Assembly: GCF_903853455.1 (NCBI RefSeq)
Contig: NZ_CAINTR010000022.1
Span: 1-37,723 of the forward strand
Direction: 5' to 3'
Length of the DNA stretch: 37,723 bases
From: an uncultured Magnetospirillum sp.
Lineage (GTDB): Bacteria; Pseudomonadota; Alphaproteobacteria; Rhodospirillales; Magnetospirillaceae
Numbering within the stretch: position 1 is the stretch's first letter; the number at the start of each line of letters is the position of its first letter. Positions 14,853 through 23,063 of this stretch are shown here, in pieces. Made by a program: the position numbers and the translations under genes. The notes beneath the pieces are model-generated. The model had not been told where the DNA came from. It saw nothing but the letters and a program-made list of their open reading frames with translations, and made no database searches.

Positions 14853-15527
14853 ATGAGTTTCAAGACCGTGCGCCCTGAAGACAAACTGGTGATCGCCCTG
14901 CCCAAGGGCCGAATTCTCGACGAAGCCATGCCGTTGGTGCGTGCCGCCGGCATCGAACCCGAAGCCGCCTTCGACGATCCGAAGAGCCGGCTGTTGCGCT
15001 TTGCCACCAACCATCCCCATATCGACATCATCCGGGTGCGCTCGTTCGACGTCGCCACCTTCGTCGCGTTCGGCGCCGCCCATCTCGGTATCGCGGGAAA
15101 TGACGTGCTGATGGAATTCGATTACCCCGAAATCTACGCTCCGCTCGACCTCGGCATCGGCAAGTGCCGCCTGTCGGTGGCCGAGCCCGACGACGTGGCG
15201 GCCGGCGACGACCCCCGGCGCTGGAGCCATGTGCGCATCGCCACCAAATACCCCGAGGTGACCCGGCGCTACTTCGCCGCCCGCGGCGTCCAGGCCGAAT
15301 GCGTCAAGCTGAACGGCGCCATGGAACTGGCGCCGTCGCTGGGCCTGTGCTCGCGCATCGTCGACCTGGTCTCGTCGGGCGCGACGCTGGTGGCCAACGG
15401 CCTGAAGGAAGTCGAGGTGATCGCCGAGGTGACGTCGCGCCTGATCGTCAACCGCGCCGCCTTGAAGACCCGTTCCGACGAGATGACGGGCTGGATCGAA
15501 CGCTTCCGCAAGGCCTGTCAGGCATGA
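14853..15527 (+). CDS. hisG: ATP phosphoribosyltransferase, short form (HisG)
   Basis: A 224-residue enzyme of the short HisG type, which lacks the C-terminal regulatory domain and needs HisZ for activity and feedback control. It catalyses the first step of histidine synthesis, ATP plus PRPP to phosphoribosyl-ATP. Typical segments are [15 protein letters not shown] near the start, [16 protein letters not shown], and [20 protein letters not shown], the PRPP-binding region. A longer start at 14793 ([20 protein letters not shown] added) is possible; the ATG at 14853 gives the common length. No hisZ is seen in the window. The gene ends in an ATGA overlap with hisD. Confidence 0.92.
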   Translation: MSFKTVRPEDKLVIALPKGRILDEAMPLVRAAGIEPEAAFDDPKSRLLRFATNHPHIDIIRVRSFDVATFVAFGAAHLGIAGNDVLMEFDYPEIYAPLDLGIGKCRLSVAEPDDVAAGDDPRRWSHVRIATKYPEVTRRYFAARGVQAECVKLNGAMELAPSLGLCSRIVDLVSSGATLVANGLKEVEVIAEVTSRLIVNRAALKTRSDEMTGWIERFRKACQA

Positions 15528-16822
15528 AGGAGCTGCTGTCCACCGATGCCGGCTTCGAGGCCGACTTCGCCGCCTTGCTGAATATGAAGCGGGAGAACGA
15601 CGAGGACGTCGATACCCAGGTCGCCGCCATCCTGGCCGACGTCAAGCGCCAGGGCGACGCGGCGCTGATCAGCTACACCGCCCGCTTCGACCGGCTGGAG
15701 CTGACCCCCGCCACGCTGCGCATCACCGCCCAGGAGGTGGACGAGGCCGCCGCCTCCTGCGATCCCGAGCTGATCGCGGCGCTGACCCTGGCGGCCGAGC
15801 GCATCCATGCCTTCCATATCCGCCAGATCCCCGAGAACCACCGCTACGTGGACGCGGCCGGCGTCAAGCTGGGCCTACGCTGGACGGCGGTAGAGGCCGC
15901 CGGCCTCTACGTTCCCGGCGGCACCGCCGCCTATCCGTCCTCGGTGCTGATGAACGCCATTCCCGCCAAGGCGGCGGGGGTGGAGCGGCTGGTGATGGTG
16001 GTGCCCTCGCCCGGCGGCAAGCTCAACCCGCTGGTGCTGGCCGCTGCCAAGATCGCCGGTATCGACGAGATCTACCGGGTCGGCGGCGCCCAGGCGGTGG
16101 GCGCCCTGGCCTACGGCACCCAGACCATCCGGCCGGTGGACAAGATCGTCGGCCCCGGCAACGCCTATGTGGCCGCCGCTAAGCGCCGCGTGTTCGGCAC
16201 GGTCGGCATCGACATGATCGCCGGTCCGTCGGAAATCCTGGTGGTGGCCGACGGCGGCAACGATCCCGGCTGGATCGCCGCCGACCTGCTCAGCCAGGCC
16301 GAGCACGACACCGCCGCCCAAAGCATCCTGATCACCGACGACCGCGACTTCGGCCGGCAGGTGGCCCTGGCGGTGGAATCCCACCTCAAGACCCTGGCCC
16401 GTGCCGCCATCGCCCGCGAAAGCTGGGACCGCTTTGGTGCCGTCATCGTGGTTCCCGCCATGGACGACGCGGTGGCGCTGATCGACCGCATCGCGCCGGA
16501 GCATCTGGAACTGGCGGTGGCCGATCCCGAGGCCATGGCCGCCAAGGTGCGCAATGCCGGCGCCATCTTCCTCGGCCGCTACACCCCCGAGGCCATCGGC
16601 GATTATGTGGGCGGCCCCAACCACGTCCTGCCCACCGCCCGCTCGGCCCGGTTCTCGTCGGGTCTGGGGGTGCTGGACTTCATGAAGCGCACCACCCTGC
16701 TGGGCTGCGACGCCGCCTCCCTGCGGGCCATCGGACCGGCGGCGGTGACCCTGGCCGAAGCGGAAGGGTTGGGAGCGCACGGATTGTCGGTCTCGGTGCG
16801 GCTCAATCCAGGGGAGGCTTGA
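15524..16822 (+). CDS. hisD: Histidinol dehydrogenase (HisD)
   Basis: A 432-residue enzyme for the last two steps of histidine synthesis, oxidising histidinol to histidine with NAD and zinc. Conserved parts are [73 protein letters not shown] (zinc-binding Gln/His), IAPEHLEL and [13 protein letters not shown]. The full length is present and no key motif is missing. It begins within the hisG stop (ATGA at 15524-15527), and its own stop overlaps the start of the UPF0262 gene. The hisG-hisD-UPF0262 order is a common alphaproteobacterial arrangement. Confidence 0.96.
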   Translation: MKELLSTDAGFEADFAALLNMKRENDEDVDTQVAAILADVKRQGDAALISYTARFDRLELTPATLRITAQEVDEAAASCDPELIAALTLAAERIHAFHIRQIPENHRYVDAAGVKLGLRWTAVEAAGLYVPGGTAAYPSSVLMNAIPAKAAGVERLVMVVPSPGGKLNPLVLAAAKIAGIDEIYRVGGAQAVGALAYGTQTIRPVDKIVGPGNAYVAAAKRRVFGTVGIDMIAGPSEILVVADGGNDPGWIAADLLSQAEHDTAAQSILITDDRDFGRQVALAVESHLKTLARAAIARESWDRFGAVIVVPAMDDAVALIDRIAPEHLELAVADPEAMAAKVRNAGAIFLGRYTPEAIGDYVGGPNHVLPTARSARFSSGLGVLDFMKRTTLLGCDAASLRAIGPAAVTLAEAEGLGAHGLSVSVRLNPGEA

Positions 16823-17295
16823 TGCCGCATCGGCAGAAGCTGATCAGTGTCCAACTCGACGAGAAGACCATGGTGCGCCGCGCCGCCGAGGTGGAACACG
16901 AGCGCGCCGTCGCCATCTACGACCTGCTGGAAGAAAACTACTTCGCCCTCAACGGCGACTTCACCGGCCCCTACGCCCTGCATATCCGCCTGGAAGACAA
17001 CCGGCTGATCTTCGACGTCCGCACCCAGGATGGGGTGCCGCTGACCCAGGTGCCGCTGCCGCTCAAGACCTTCCAGTCGGTGGTCAAAGACTACTTCATG
17101 GTCTGCGAGACCTATTACGCCGCCATCACGAAGCTGACGCCATCCCAGATCGAGGCCATCGACATGGGCCGCCGGGGCCTCCACAACGAGGGCTCCGAAC
17201 TCCTGCGCGAACGGCTGCACGGCAAGGTCGACATCGACTTCGACACCGCGCGGCGGCTGTTCACCCTCATCTGCGTCCTGCATATCAGGGGGTAG
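16822..17295 (+). CDS. UPF0262 family protein
   Basis: A 157-residue conserved alphaproteobacterial protein of unknown function. Recognisable segments are HERAVAIYDLLEENYF, GPYALHIRLEDNRLIFDVR, FQSVVKDYFMVCETYYAAI and IEAIDMGRRGLHNEGSELL. Its usual place is between hisD and a low-molecular-weight phosphatase, exactly as here. The ATG at 16822 shares its A with the hisD TGA stop and is preceded by GGGGAGG at 16811-16817, a strong ribosome site that decides the start. The predicted protein is soluble and has no signal peptide. Confidence 0.9.
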   Translation: MPHRQKLISVQLDEKTMVRRAAEVEHERAVAIYDLLEENYFALNGDFTGPYALHIRLEDNRLIFDVRTQDGVPLTQVPLPLKTFQSVVKDYFMVCETYYAAITKLTPSQIEAIDMGRRGLHNEGSELLRERLHGKVDIDFDTARRLFTLICVLHIRG

Positions 17296-17297
17296 AC

Positions 17298-17741
17298 TTG
17301 GGCGAATTGCCGTCCTCCGTCCTGTTCTGCTGCACCATGAACGCTGTGCGCTCGCCCATGGCGGAAGGGCTGATGAAGCGCTTCCACGGCAAGCGCATCT
17401 ATGTCTATTCGGTCGGCGTGCGCCGAGGCGAGCCCGATCCCTTCGTGGTCCAGGTCATGGACGAGATCGGCATCGACGTCTCCAAGCACCGCCCCCGCAT
17501 CTTCGAGGAGTTGGAGGACGACAGCTTCGACGTGGTGGTCTCGCTGTCGCCGGAGGCCCAGCACAAGGCGGTGGACCTCACCCGCCACAACGCCTGCGAG
17601 GCGGAGTACTGGCCGACCTTCGACCCCACCCTGATCGAGGGCAACCGCGAGACCATGCTGGACGCCTATCGCAAGGTGCGCGACGAGTTGGAGCGTCATA
17701 TCCTCAAACGCTTCCCCATGCAGGGGATGGCGAGGGAGTAG
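17298..17741 (+). CDS. Low-molecular-weight protein tyrosine phosphatase-like protein
   Basis: A 147-residue LMW-PTP/ArsC-fold protein. The phosphate loop is C12-T-M-N-A-V-R18-S, fitting C-x5-R-S with Asn15 in the usual place. Asp109-Pro110 (TFDPT) is positioned like the general acid. It may dephosphorylate proteins; in the absence of the arsenate reductase cysteines, arsenate reduction is less likely. The start is a TTG at 17298 with AGGGGG at 17287-17292; the next ATG would cut the active site. It lies 2 bp after the UPF0262 gene and so is part of the same transcript. Confidence 0.85.
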   Translation: MGELPSSVLFCCTMNAVRSPMAEGLMKRFHGKRIYVYSVGVRRGEPDPFVVQVMDEIGIDVSKHRPRIFEELEDDSFDVVVSLSPEAQHKAVDLTRHNACEAEYWPTFDPTLIEGNRETMLDAYRKVRDELERHILKRFPMQGMARE

Positions 17742-17748
17742 TTTCGGG

Positions 17749-17862
17749 TGCCCCTCAATCGCCGGGCGGAATGCGTCCCGCATCCCTTGGCTTTCGCGCC
17801 ATGTGGCGCGGCGGCCTTTGGCCTTGCCTCCCGACGAATGAATGGGTTCATTCGTCGGGAGG
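17749..17862 (+). repeat. Hairpin repeat, copy D, with a perfect 16-bp terminal hairpin
   Basis: In order: CCCTCAATCGCCGGGC; variable hairpin GGAATGCG-TCC-CGCATCCC with one mismatch (17768-17786); core CTTGGCTTTC; hairpin CGCGCC-ATGT-GGCGCG (17795-17810); GGCCTTTGGCC; and a perfect 16-bp stem CCTCCCGACGAATGAA / TTCATTCGTCGGGAGG around TGGG (17827-17862). The last hairpin shares CGAATGAA-N4-TTCATTCG with copy B. It fills the gap between the phosphatase gene and infA. No T-tract follows, so it is not a typical terminator. Downstream, 17863-17960 should hold the infA promoter, but only weak matches (TTGACC, TTATCT) are visible. Confidence 0.8.
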
Positions 17863-17960
17863 TACAATCCGGTTGTTGCGGCGCGAAAACGCTTGACCAA
17901 ACACCGCCCAGCGCTCACTTATCTTTCCTCGCGGAAGAAGAAGCCCTGAATGGAGGACCA

Positions 17961-18179
17961 ATGGCGAAAGAGGATGTGATCGAGTTTTCGGGCACGGTGA
18001 CGGAACTGCTGCCCAATGCCATGTTCAGGGTTAAGCTCGACAACGAACACGAAATCCTTGCCCACACGTCCGGCAAGATGCGCAAGAACCGCATTCGCGT
18101 GCTGGCCGGTGATCGGGTCAACGTGGAAATGACGCCCTACGACCTGACCAAGGGCCGCATCACGTTCCGCTACAAGTAA
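17961..18179 (+). CDS. infA: Translation initiation factor IF-1
   Basis: A 72-residue S1/OB-fold protein: [20 protein letters not shown], then [20 protein letters not shown] and [23 protein letters not shown]. This is the full and highly conserved IF-1 sequence. IF-1 binds the ribosomal A site during initiation together with IF-2 and IF-3. The ATG is preceded by GGAGG at 17952-17956. Located between repeat copy D and maf, the arrangement normal for Alphaproteobacteria. Confidence 0.98.
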   Translation: MAKEDVIEFSGTVTELLPNAMFRVKLDNEHEILAHTSGKMRKNRIRVLAGDRVNVEMTPYDLTKGRITFRYK

Positions 18180-18183
18180 CGCC

Positions 18184-18783
18184 ATGAGCGGCCTCGTCGA
18201 GAGTCCGGCGCTGGTTCTGGCGTCGGCTTCGCCCCGCCGCCTCGACCTGCTGCGCCAGATCGCCGTCGTGCCCGGGATCGTCGATCCCGCCCATCTGGAT
18301 GAATCGCCCGCCAAGGGCGAACTCCCCGTTCCCCATGCCCGCCGTCTGGCCGAGGAAAAGGCCCGCGCCGTCCTGCCCCGCCATCCCGGCTGCTTCGTCC
18401 TGGCCGCCGACACGGTGGTGGCCTGCGGGCGGCGCATCCTGCCCAAGGCCGAGGACGCCGCCACCGCCCGCCAATGCCTGACCCTGCTGTCGGGCCGCCG
18501 TCATCGCGTCCATGGCGGGGTCTGCCTGATCGCCCCCGACGGCAAGGTCCGCCAGCGGCTGGTCACCACCATCGTCACCTTCAAGCGCCTGACCGCCGCC
18601 GAGATCGCCGCCTATGTGGAATCGGGCGAGTGGGACGGCAAGGCCGGCGGCTACGCCATCCAGGGGCTGGCCGCCCGCTTCGTGCGCGCCCTCTCGGGCT
18701 CCTACTCCAACATCGTCGGCCTGCCGCTGTTCGAAACCACCGCCCTGCTGGAAGGCTCGGGCTTCTTCCGGTCTTCCCCGTGA
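18184..18783 (+). CDS. maf: Maf-like nucleoside triphosphate pyrophosphatase
   Basis: A 199-residue Maf/HAM1-fold protein. LVLASASPRRLDLLRQI near the N-terminus is the substrate-binding SxSPRR motif, VLAADTVVAC holds Asp76, and GKAGGYAIQGLAARFV and GSYSNIVGLPL are typical C-terminal motifs. Maf enzymes hydrolyse non-canonical or modified NTPs (dTTP/UTP or m7GTP) and have been linked to septum control. It starts 4 bp after infA, and its stop overlaps the GTG of the next gene. Which Maf subgroup (YhdE or YceF) it belongs to cannot be settled here. Confidence 0.93.
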   Translation: MSGLVESPALVLASASPRRLDLLRQIAVVPGIVDPAHLDESPAKGELPVPHARRLAEEKARAVLPRHPGCFVLAADTVVACGRRILPKAEDAATARQCLTLLSGRRHRVHGGVCLIAPDGKVRQRLVTTIVTFKRLTAAEIAAYVESGEWDGKAGGYAIQGLAARFVRALSGSYSNIVGLPLFETTALLEGSGFFRSSP

Positions 18784-20243
18784 CCCGAGCCGGCCCCTAC
18801 CGCATCACGGTCGTCCTGCTGGCCGGGCTGGCCGTGGTCATGTTCGCCTATCCCTGCCTGCGGGTCGGCGCCGCCTTCGAGATCGACTACAACGAGGGCT
18901 GGAACGCCTATCTGCAGGGGCTGGTCATGACCGGCGCGTCGCCCTATGCCGGGGCGGGAGCGCTGTTCTTCAACAATTACCCGCCGCTGTCCTTCTATCT
19001 GATCGGGCTGGCCGGACTCGTGGTCGGCGATCCGGTCCTGGCCGGACGGCTGTTGTCGGTGCTGGCGGTGGCGGTCATCGCCGCCAGTTCGGGAGTGGTG
19101 GTGCGGGCCAATGGCGGTTCACGCACCGATGCCACCCTGGCGGCCGCCACCTGCGCCGCCCTGTTTTCCGCCTTCGCCACCGATTATGTCGGGGTGGACG
19201 ACCCACAACTGCTGGCGCAAGGCTTCCTGTGCGCCGGCTTCGCCGTCTATGTGAGCGGCAAAGGCGGCCCGGCGCGCATGGCCGCCGTGGCGGTGCTGTT
19301 CGCCCTCGGACTGCTGTGCAAGCACAACGTGCTGGCGCTGCCGCTGGTGGTCACCGTCCACGCCCTGTGGCGGGGCCGGGGAGCCGGGCGCTGGACCTTC
19401 CTGGCGGTCGGGCTGGCCCTGGCCGCCGCCGCCGCCGCGGTCATCGCCGCCCTGTTCGGGGTCGATTTCGTTCACCGGCTGCTGGCGCCGCGCATCTATG
19501 ACGCCACCCGGGGCTTCCTGCTGACCATGGAGGTGCTGGGGCATATCCAGGCGCCGCTGGCCGTCGCCGGGCTGTTCCTGCTGTTGGTCCGCCGGAGCGC
19601 CATCGGCACCATGGTCGCCGCCTATCTGGTCGGCAGCCTGCTGCTGGGCATGGGCTTTTCCGGCGGGGCCGGCGTCGACATCAACATCTTCTTCGACACC
19701 ATGATCGCCGCCGCCATGGGCGTCGGCCTGACGGCGACCTGGCTGCGCACCCGGCCGGGCCTTGCCGCCATGGCTCCGGCGGCGCTGGCGGTGCTGGCCA
19801 ATATGGGCGTGCTGCTGCTGACGCCGCAGGTGCTGGGGCGGATGGTGGTGGACGCCCTGGGCGAATACGCCGAGCGGGAGGAGCTGTTCCGCGCCGACGT
19901 CGCCTATCTGAGCCGCATCCCCGGTCCGGCCGTGTGCGAATCCATGCTGCTGTGCATGCGTGCCGGCAAGGCGGTCACGGTCGATCCCTACAACGTGCTG
20001 CAAGCCAGCCTGACTGGACGGCTGCCGCCCCGCCAGTTGGAAGACATGCTGGCGCGGCGCGAATTCCCCGTGGTCCAGATCAGCAGCAGCCGCGAGCATC
20101 CGCTGGACGAAGCGCCCGGCCTCCAGGTGATTCCGCCGCGCTTCGTCAATTTCAGCGACGGCGTGTTCGACGAGCTGGCCCGCTCCTACACGCTGGAGCG
20201 CGTCGGCCTGTCGGGCCGTTTCTACCGGCCGAAGGACTCGTAA
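18780..20243 (+). CDS. Polytopic membrane protein, GT-C glycosyltransferase-like
   Basis: A 487-residue protein with about ten or eleven hydrophobic segments and a soluble C-terminal part (about 375-487). Near the N-terminus, after the first membrane span, FEIDYNEGWNAYLQGLV carries the acidic motif of GT-C fold, lipid-phosphate-sugar dependent glycosyltransferases (GT39/ArnT/PMT superfamily), and FFNNYPPLSFYL is a companion motif. It probably transfers a sugar to a lipid or protein at the outer face of the inner membrane; donor and acceptor are unknown. The GTG start (18780) overlaps the maf stop (GTGA), so it is translationally coupled with maf, an unusual partner. No ATG lies near, which supports the GTG. 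Confidence 0.75.
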   Translation: MTRAGPYRITVVLLAGLAVVMFAYPCLRVGAAFEIDYNEGWNAYLQGLVMTGASPYAGAGALFFNNYPPLSFYLIGLAGLVVGDPVLAGRLLSVLAVAVIAASSGVVVRANGGSRTDATLAAATCAALFSAFATDYVGVDDPQLLAQGFLCAGFAVYVSGKGGPARMAAVAVLFALGLLCKHNVLALPLVVTVHALWRGRGAGRWTFLAVGLALAAAAAAVIAALFGVDFVHRLLAPRIYDATRGFLLTMEVLGHIQAPLAVAGLFLLLVRRSAIGTMVAAYLVGSLLLGMGFSGGAGVDINIFFDTMIAAAMGVGLTATWLRTRPGLAAMAPAALAVLANMGVLLLTPQVLGRMVVDALGEYAEREELFRADVAYLSRIPGPAVCESMLLCMRAGKAVTVDPYNVLQASLTGRLPPRQLEDMLARREFPVVQISSSREHPLDEAPGLQVIPPRFVNFSDGVFDELARSYTLERVGLSGRFYRPKDS

Positions 20244-20245
20244 TC

Positions 20246-20328
20246 TTGTCCCTCGCCGGGCGGGCGCCTCCGCGCCCTTGGCCGCCGCCTCAATGGCGGC
20301 TTGATCCCGGCGAAAGATTCGCCGGGAT
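20246..20328 (+). repeat. Hairpin repeat, copy E, ending in an 11-bp terminator-like stem
   Basis: TTGTCCCTCGCCGGGC is followed by hairpin GGGCGC-CTCC-GCGCCC (20262-20277), identical to copy B, and CTTGG. Then comes GCCGCC-TCAAT-GGCGGC (20284-20300), and a perfect stem ATCCCGGCGAA-AGA-TTCGCCGGGAT (20304-20328). It sits between the convergent membrane protein gene (ends 20243) and nadV (ends 20334), and the last stem may act as a shared terminator. The core lacks the TTTC of the other copies. Confidence 0.7.
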
Positions 20329-20333
20329 ATAAA

Positions 20334-21734
20334 TCACCCCTCCGCCCGGCTCCTGACTTCGGCGAAGGTGGTGGTGGACAGCACCCGGCCGTCGCGGAAC
20401 ACCGGCCGCAGCCGGTTGTCGGCCTCGGCGCAGCTGTCCTGGGGCACCGTCTTCCATCCCGCCGCCGCATCGAAGGTCAAGGCCAACCGGCCGCGCTTGG
20501 AGCCCTTGCCCTGATCGGTGACCGGCTCCTTGTAGACGTCGCGCCACTGACCGTCCACCTGGATGGCCGAGGCCTTCATGGCCCAGGAGAAGGTGTCGCG
20601 GTCGACCTTCTGGAGCAGGGCGCCGCCCATGCCGAAGGCGATGTTGTCGATGGCGAAGCCGTCCGCCTCCATGCGGGTCAGGATGGCGCGGATGGAGTGG
20701 GGATTGACGCCGTCGCCCTGGATCACCCGCACCGCCGGATTGAGGACGTGGAAGCCCTTGGCGTTGCGGCTGGTGCCGAAGGCGTTGGCCGCCAGCTTGA
20801 GCACCTGGGAGACCACCTCGACCGGCTCGCCGGAATCGGGACGGATCACCAGGGTGCCGCCCATGTCCAGCACCTGCGCCCGCAGTTGTTCCCCCCACAG
20901 CTTTTCCACCGCATGGAACACGTCGTAGGAATCCGACACCACCGCCACCAGCTTTCCTGGCCCGCCGAACTGGCTGAGCATGTTGGCATAGGCCGCCAAT
21001 TCGCCGTCGCGGCCCCAACTGGTGATGGTGGAATGTTCCGCTGCCGGAATGGAAAACCCGGCCATTGCCTCACCGTAATATTCGTCGGCGGCCAGCAGGG
21101 CCTCCACCGTATCGGTGCCCTTGAAATTGACCAGATGGGCCATGCCGCCCAAGGCGGCGCTCTCCCCCGAGGACGCGCCCCGCGCCCCGAAATCGTGCAG
21201 CTTGAAGTCCAGTATCTCGACCGGCGCGTCGGAGGTCCGCTCCCAGAATTCCCGCAAGATGCCCTTGACCGCCCAGGACACCGTCGCCACCGTCGAGGCG
21301 TACCACACCGCCCGCTGCAAGCCGGTTTCCAGGTAGGAGGTCAGCCAGAACGCCTTGGGGTCGGTGTTGACCAGCTGGATCACCGCATTGCCGAACGGCA
21401 CCACATGACCCTCGGCGACGGCGCGGATCTCCACCGGCAGGCGGCCGTCGTGGCGCTCCAGGATCCAGCGCCAGCCCTCCGCGTAGAACGGCACGCCATG
21501 GGCGCCGAACACCGCCGCCGCCTTGGCGATGTCCGCCTCGGTGACGGGAGTCTCGGCCAGCCATTGCAGATAGGGCTGCAAGCCGAAGAACACCGCGCCG
21601 GGCAGATCCAGGCCGCTGTTGTTGGAGCGCGCCTCCACATAGGAGGACACGTATTGGGTCCCCTCGGGATACTGCCATTTGTGGCTGGCCTTGTAGCTGT
21701 CGACCGCCAGGATGGGCGAATTGGCCAGACTCAT
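20334..21734 (-). CDS. nadV: Nicotinamide phosphoribosyltransferase (NadV/NAMPT type)
   Basis: A 466-residue enzyme of the NAMPT family, converting nicotinamide and PRPP to nicotinamide mononucleotide in NAD salvage. Diagnostic parts are AVDSYKASHKWQYPEGT at the start, FKLHDFGARGASSGESAALG, FSIPAAEHSTITSWGRDGE, GTLVIRPDSGEPVEVV and IAFGMGGALLQKVDRDTFSWAMK. The length is that of bacterial NadV and human NAMPT, longer than most nicotinate enzymes. The start (21734) overlaps the stop of the bacteriohemerythrin gene in an ATGA, so both proteins come from one message. Most bacteria deamidate nicotinamide instead, so this direct route is a less common feature. Confidence 0.93.
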   Translation of the reverse strand: MSLANSPILAVDSYKASHKWQYPEGTQYVSSYVEARSNNSGLDLPGAVFFGLQPYLQWLAETPVTEADIAKAAAVFGAHGVPFYAEGWRWILERHDGRLPVEIRAVAEGHVVPFGNAVIQLVNTDPKAFWLTSYLETGLQRAVWYASTVATVSWAVKGILREFWERTSDAPVEILDFKLHDFGARGASSGESAALGGMAHLVNFKGTDTVEALLAADEYYGEAMAGFSIPAAEHSTITSWGRDGELAAYANMLSQFGGPGKLVAVVSDSYDVFHAVEKLWGEQLRAQVLDMGGTLVIRPDSGEPVEVVSQVLKLAANAFGTSRNAKGFHVLNPAVRVIQGDGVNPHSIRAILTRMEADGFAIDNIAFGMGGALLQKVDRDTFSWAMKASAIQVDGQWRDVYKEPVTDQGKGSKRGRLALTFDAAAGWKTVPQDSCAEADNRLRPVFRDGRVLSTTTFAEVRSRAEG

Positions 21735-22180
21735 GATGACGTCGTCCCCTCGTTGAATGCCTCGGCGATCATCGCCTCCTTGCCGATCAGCGCCGACCGG
21801 TACAGCTTGTCCTCGGCGGCGATATGGCCAACCCACCAGTCCACCAGATAGGACAGCAGGCCACCCGTGTCGATGTCGTGTTCGGCGTCCCGGGCATGGG
21901 CCACATAGCTGCGGAAGCTTTCATGGCGCGCCCGGTGCTGGTCCAGATGGGGATAGCCCGCCGCCGCCAGCATGCGCTCCTCGCGGTCGAAATGGTTGTT
22001 GGAGTAGTCGGCGATGATGGCGATTCCCTCCACCACCACCCGCTCGTCCTGTTGCAGCAGGAAAGCCTCCTGCAAGCGGGCGATGAACTGGAGGATGCGC
22101 TTGTGGTCGTCGTCGATGGCGGCATGGCCGATGGACAGGTCCTCGCTCCAGAACTCCCACTGCAACTTTTCCGGCTTCAT
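21731..22180 (-). CDS. Bacteriohemerythrin (oxygen-binding di-iron protein)
   Basis: A 149-residue single-domain hemerythrin. All di-iron ligands are in place: His26, His63, Glu67 (NHFDREE), His78 and His82 (PHLDQH), His119 and Asp124 (GHIAAED). Such proteins bind O2 reversibly and serve storage, delivery or sensing in microaerophiles. It is freestanding, with no chemoreceptor or cyclase domain. It is the first gene of a two-gene operon with nadV, with a good promoter 50 bp upstream. The link between oxygen binding and nicotinamide salvage is not explained by known biology that I can cite. Confidence 0.93.
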   Translation of the reverse strand: MKPEKLQWEFWSEDLSIGHAAIDDDHKRILQFIARLQEAFLLQQDERVVVEGIAIIADYSNNHFDREERMLAAAGYPHLDQHRARHESFRSYVAHARDAEHDIDTGGLLSYLVDWWVGHIAAEDKLYRSALIGKEAMIAEAFNEGTTSS

Positions 22181-22230
22181 TCCAACAACACCTGAACTGC
22201 CTGTTTTTTCGCCAGCATCGGCGAGCGCCC

Positions 22231-22260
22231 ATTATATGGGCCGGCGGCCGATCCCAGCAA
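22231..22260 (-). promoter_or_regulatory. Sigma-70-type promoter of the bacteriohemerythrin-nadV operon
   Basis: On the minus strand TTGCTG (22260-22255) and a perfect TATAAT (22236-22231) are 18 bp apart, about 50 bp before the hemerythrin start. The -10 lies in an inverted repeat GCCCAT-N3-ATGGGC (22227-22241), which could be an operator. This is one of the strongest promoter matches in the window. Confidence 0.55.
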
Positions 22261-22350
22261 CATTCTCGGCCCCAAGGCGGCTGAATTCCCGGTTCCCGCT
22301 CCCACCTGGATGGAGTAGTTATAAACAAGCTGCTCCGGCGGAGTGCGGAC

Positions 22351-22980
22351 ATGGGTCCCCTGACGTCCAACGTGTTGGTCCGAGCCTATGCCATGGGCGT
22401 CTTCCCCATGGCGCGCTCGCGCGACGACCCCCGGCTGTACTGGATCGACCCCGAGCAGCGGGGCATCCTGCCGCTGGAGGGGTTCCACGTGTCCAAGCGG
22501 CTGCGCAAGACCCTGCGCCAGGGCGGGTTCGAGATCCGCTGCGACACCGCCTTCGAGACGGTGATGCGGGCCTGCGGCGAGCCGACCGACGACCGCCCCG
22601 ATTCATGGATCAACGAGGAGATCGTGCGGCTGTTCGTCGAGTTGTTCCGGCTTGGCCTGGCCCATTCGGTGGAAACCTGGCGGGACGGCCGGCTGGTGGG
22701 GGGGCTCTATGGCCTCGGCCTGGGAGCCGCCTTTTTCGGTGAAAGCATGTTCTCGCGCGAGACCGATGCCTCCAAGGTGGCGCTGGTCCATCTGGTGGCG
22801 CGGCTCAAGCACGGCGGATTCCTGCTGCTCGACACCCAGTTCGTCACCACCCATCTGCAGCAATTCGGCGCCGTCGAGATTCCCCGCGACGACTACCAGG
22901 ACCGCCTGTCCGCCGCCATCGACCGACCCGCCCAATTCGACCGCGGCCCCGGCGTGAACTGGGAAGAGGCCCTCGCCTGA
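22351..22980 (+). CDS. aat: Leucyl/phenylalanyl-tRNA-protein transferase
   Basis: A 209-residue Aat enzyme. It transfers Leu or Phe from tRNA to the N-terminal Arg or Lys of proteins, marking them for ClpS/ClpAP degradation (N-end rule). Recognisable segments: LVRAYAMGVFPMARSRDDPRLYWIDPEQRGILPL, CGEPTDDRPDSWINEEIV, GGLYGLGLGAAFFGESMFSR and LLDTQFVTTHLQQFGA, all given in shortened form. The length is normal for short alphaproteobacterial Aat. Start ATG 22351 is preceded by GGCGGAG. It is divergent from the hemerythrin operon. In Alphaproteobacteria aat is often near the DUF2155/NDUFA12/mlaD genes, as here. Confidence 0.93.
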   Translation: MGPLTSNVLVRAYAMGVFPMARSRDDPRLYWIDPEQRGILPLEGFHVSKRLRKTLRQGGFEIRCDTAFETVMRACGEPTDDRPDSWINEEIVRLFVELFRLGLAHSVETWRDGRLVGGLYGLGLGAAFFGESMFSRETDASKVALVHLVARLKHGGFLLLDTQFVTTHLQQFGAVEIPRDDYQDRLSAAIDRPAQFDRGPGVNWEEALA

Positions 22981-23063
22981 AGAATGGCTGCCATCTCCGC
23001 CCTTTCGCTGAGGGCTGCCATTGGATATGCTGCGCCGCAACAAACCCTCGCACCCGGTGCCGC

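Noticed and set aside
17827-17862. Rho-independent terminator after the phosphatase gene
   Set aside because: The 16-bp stem is perfect but no T-tract follows, and it is the terminal hairpin of repeat copy D, shared with a copy at a start codon; an attenuating role is possible but not shown.
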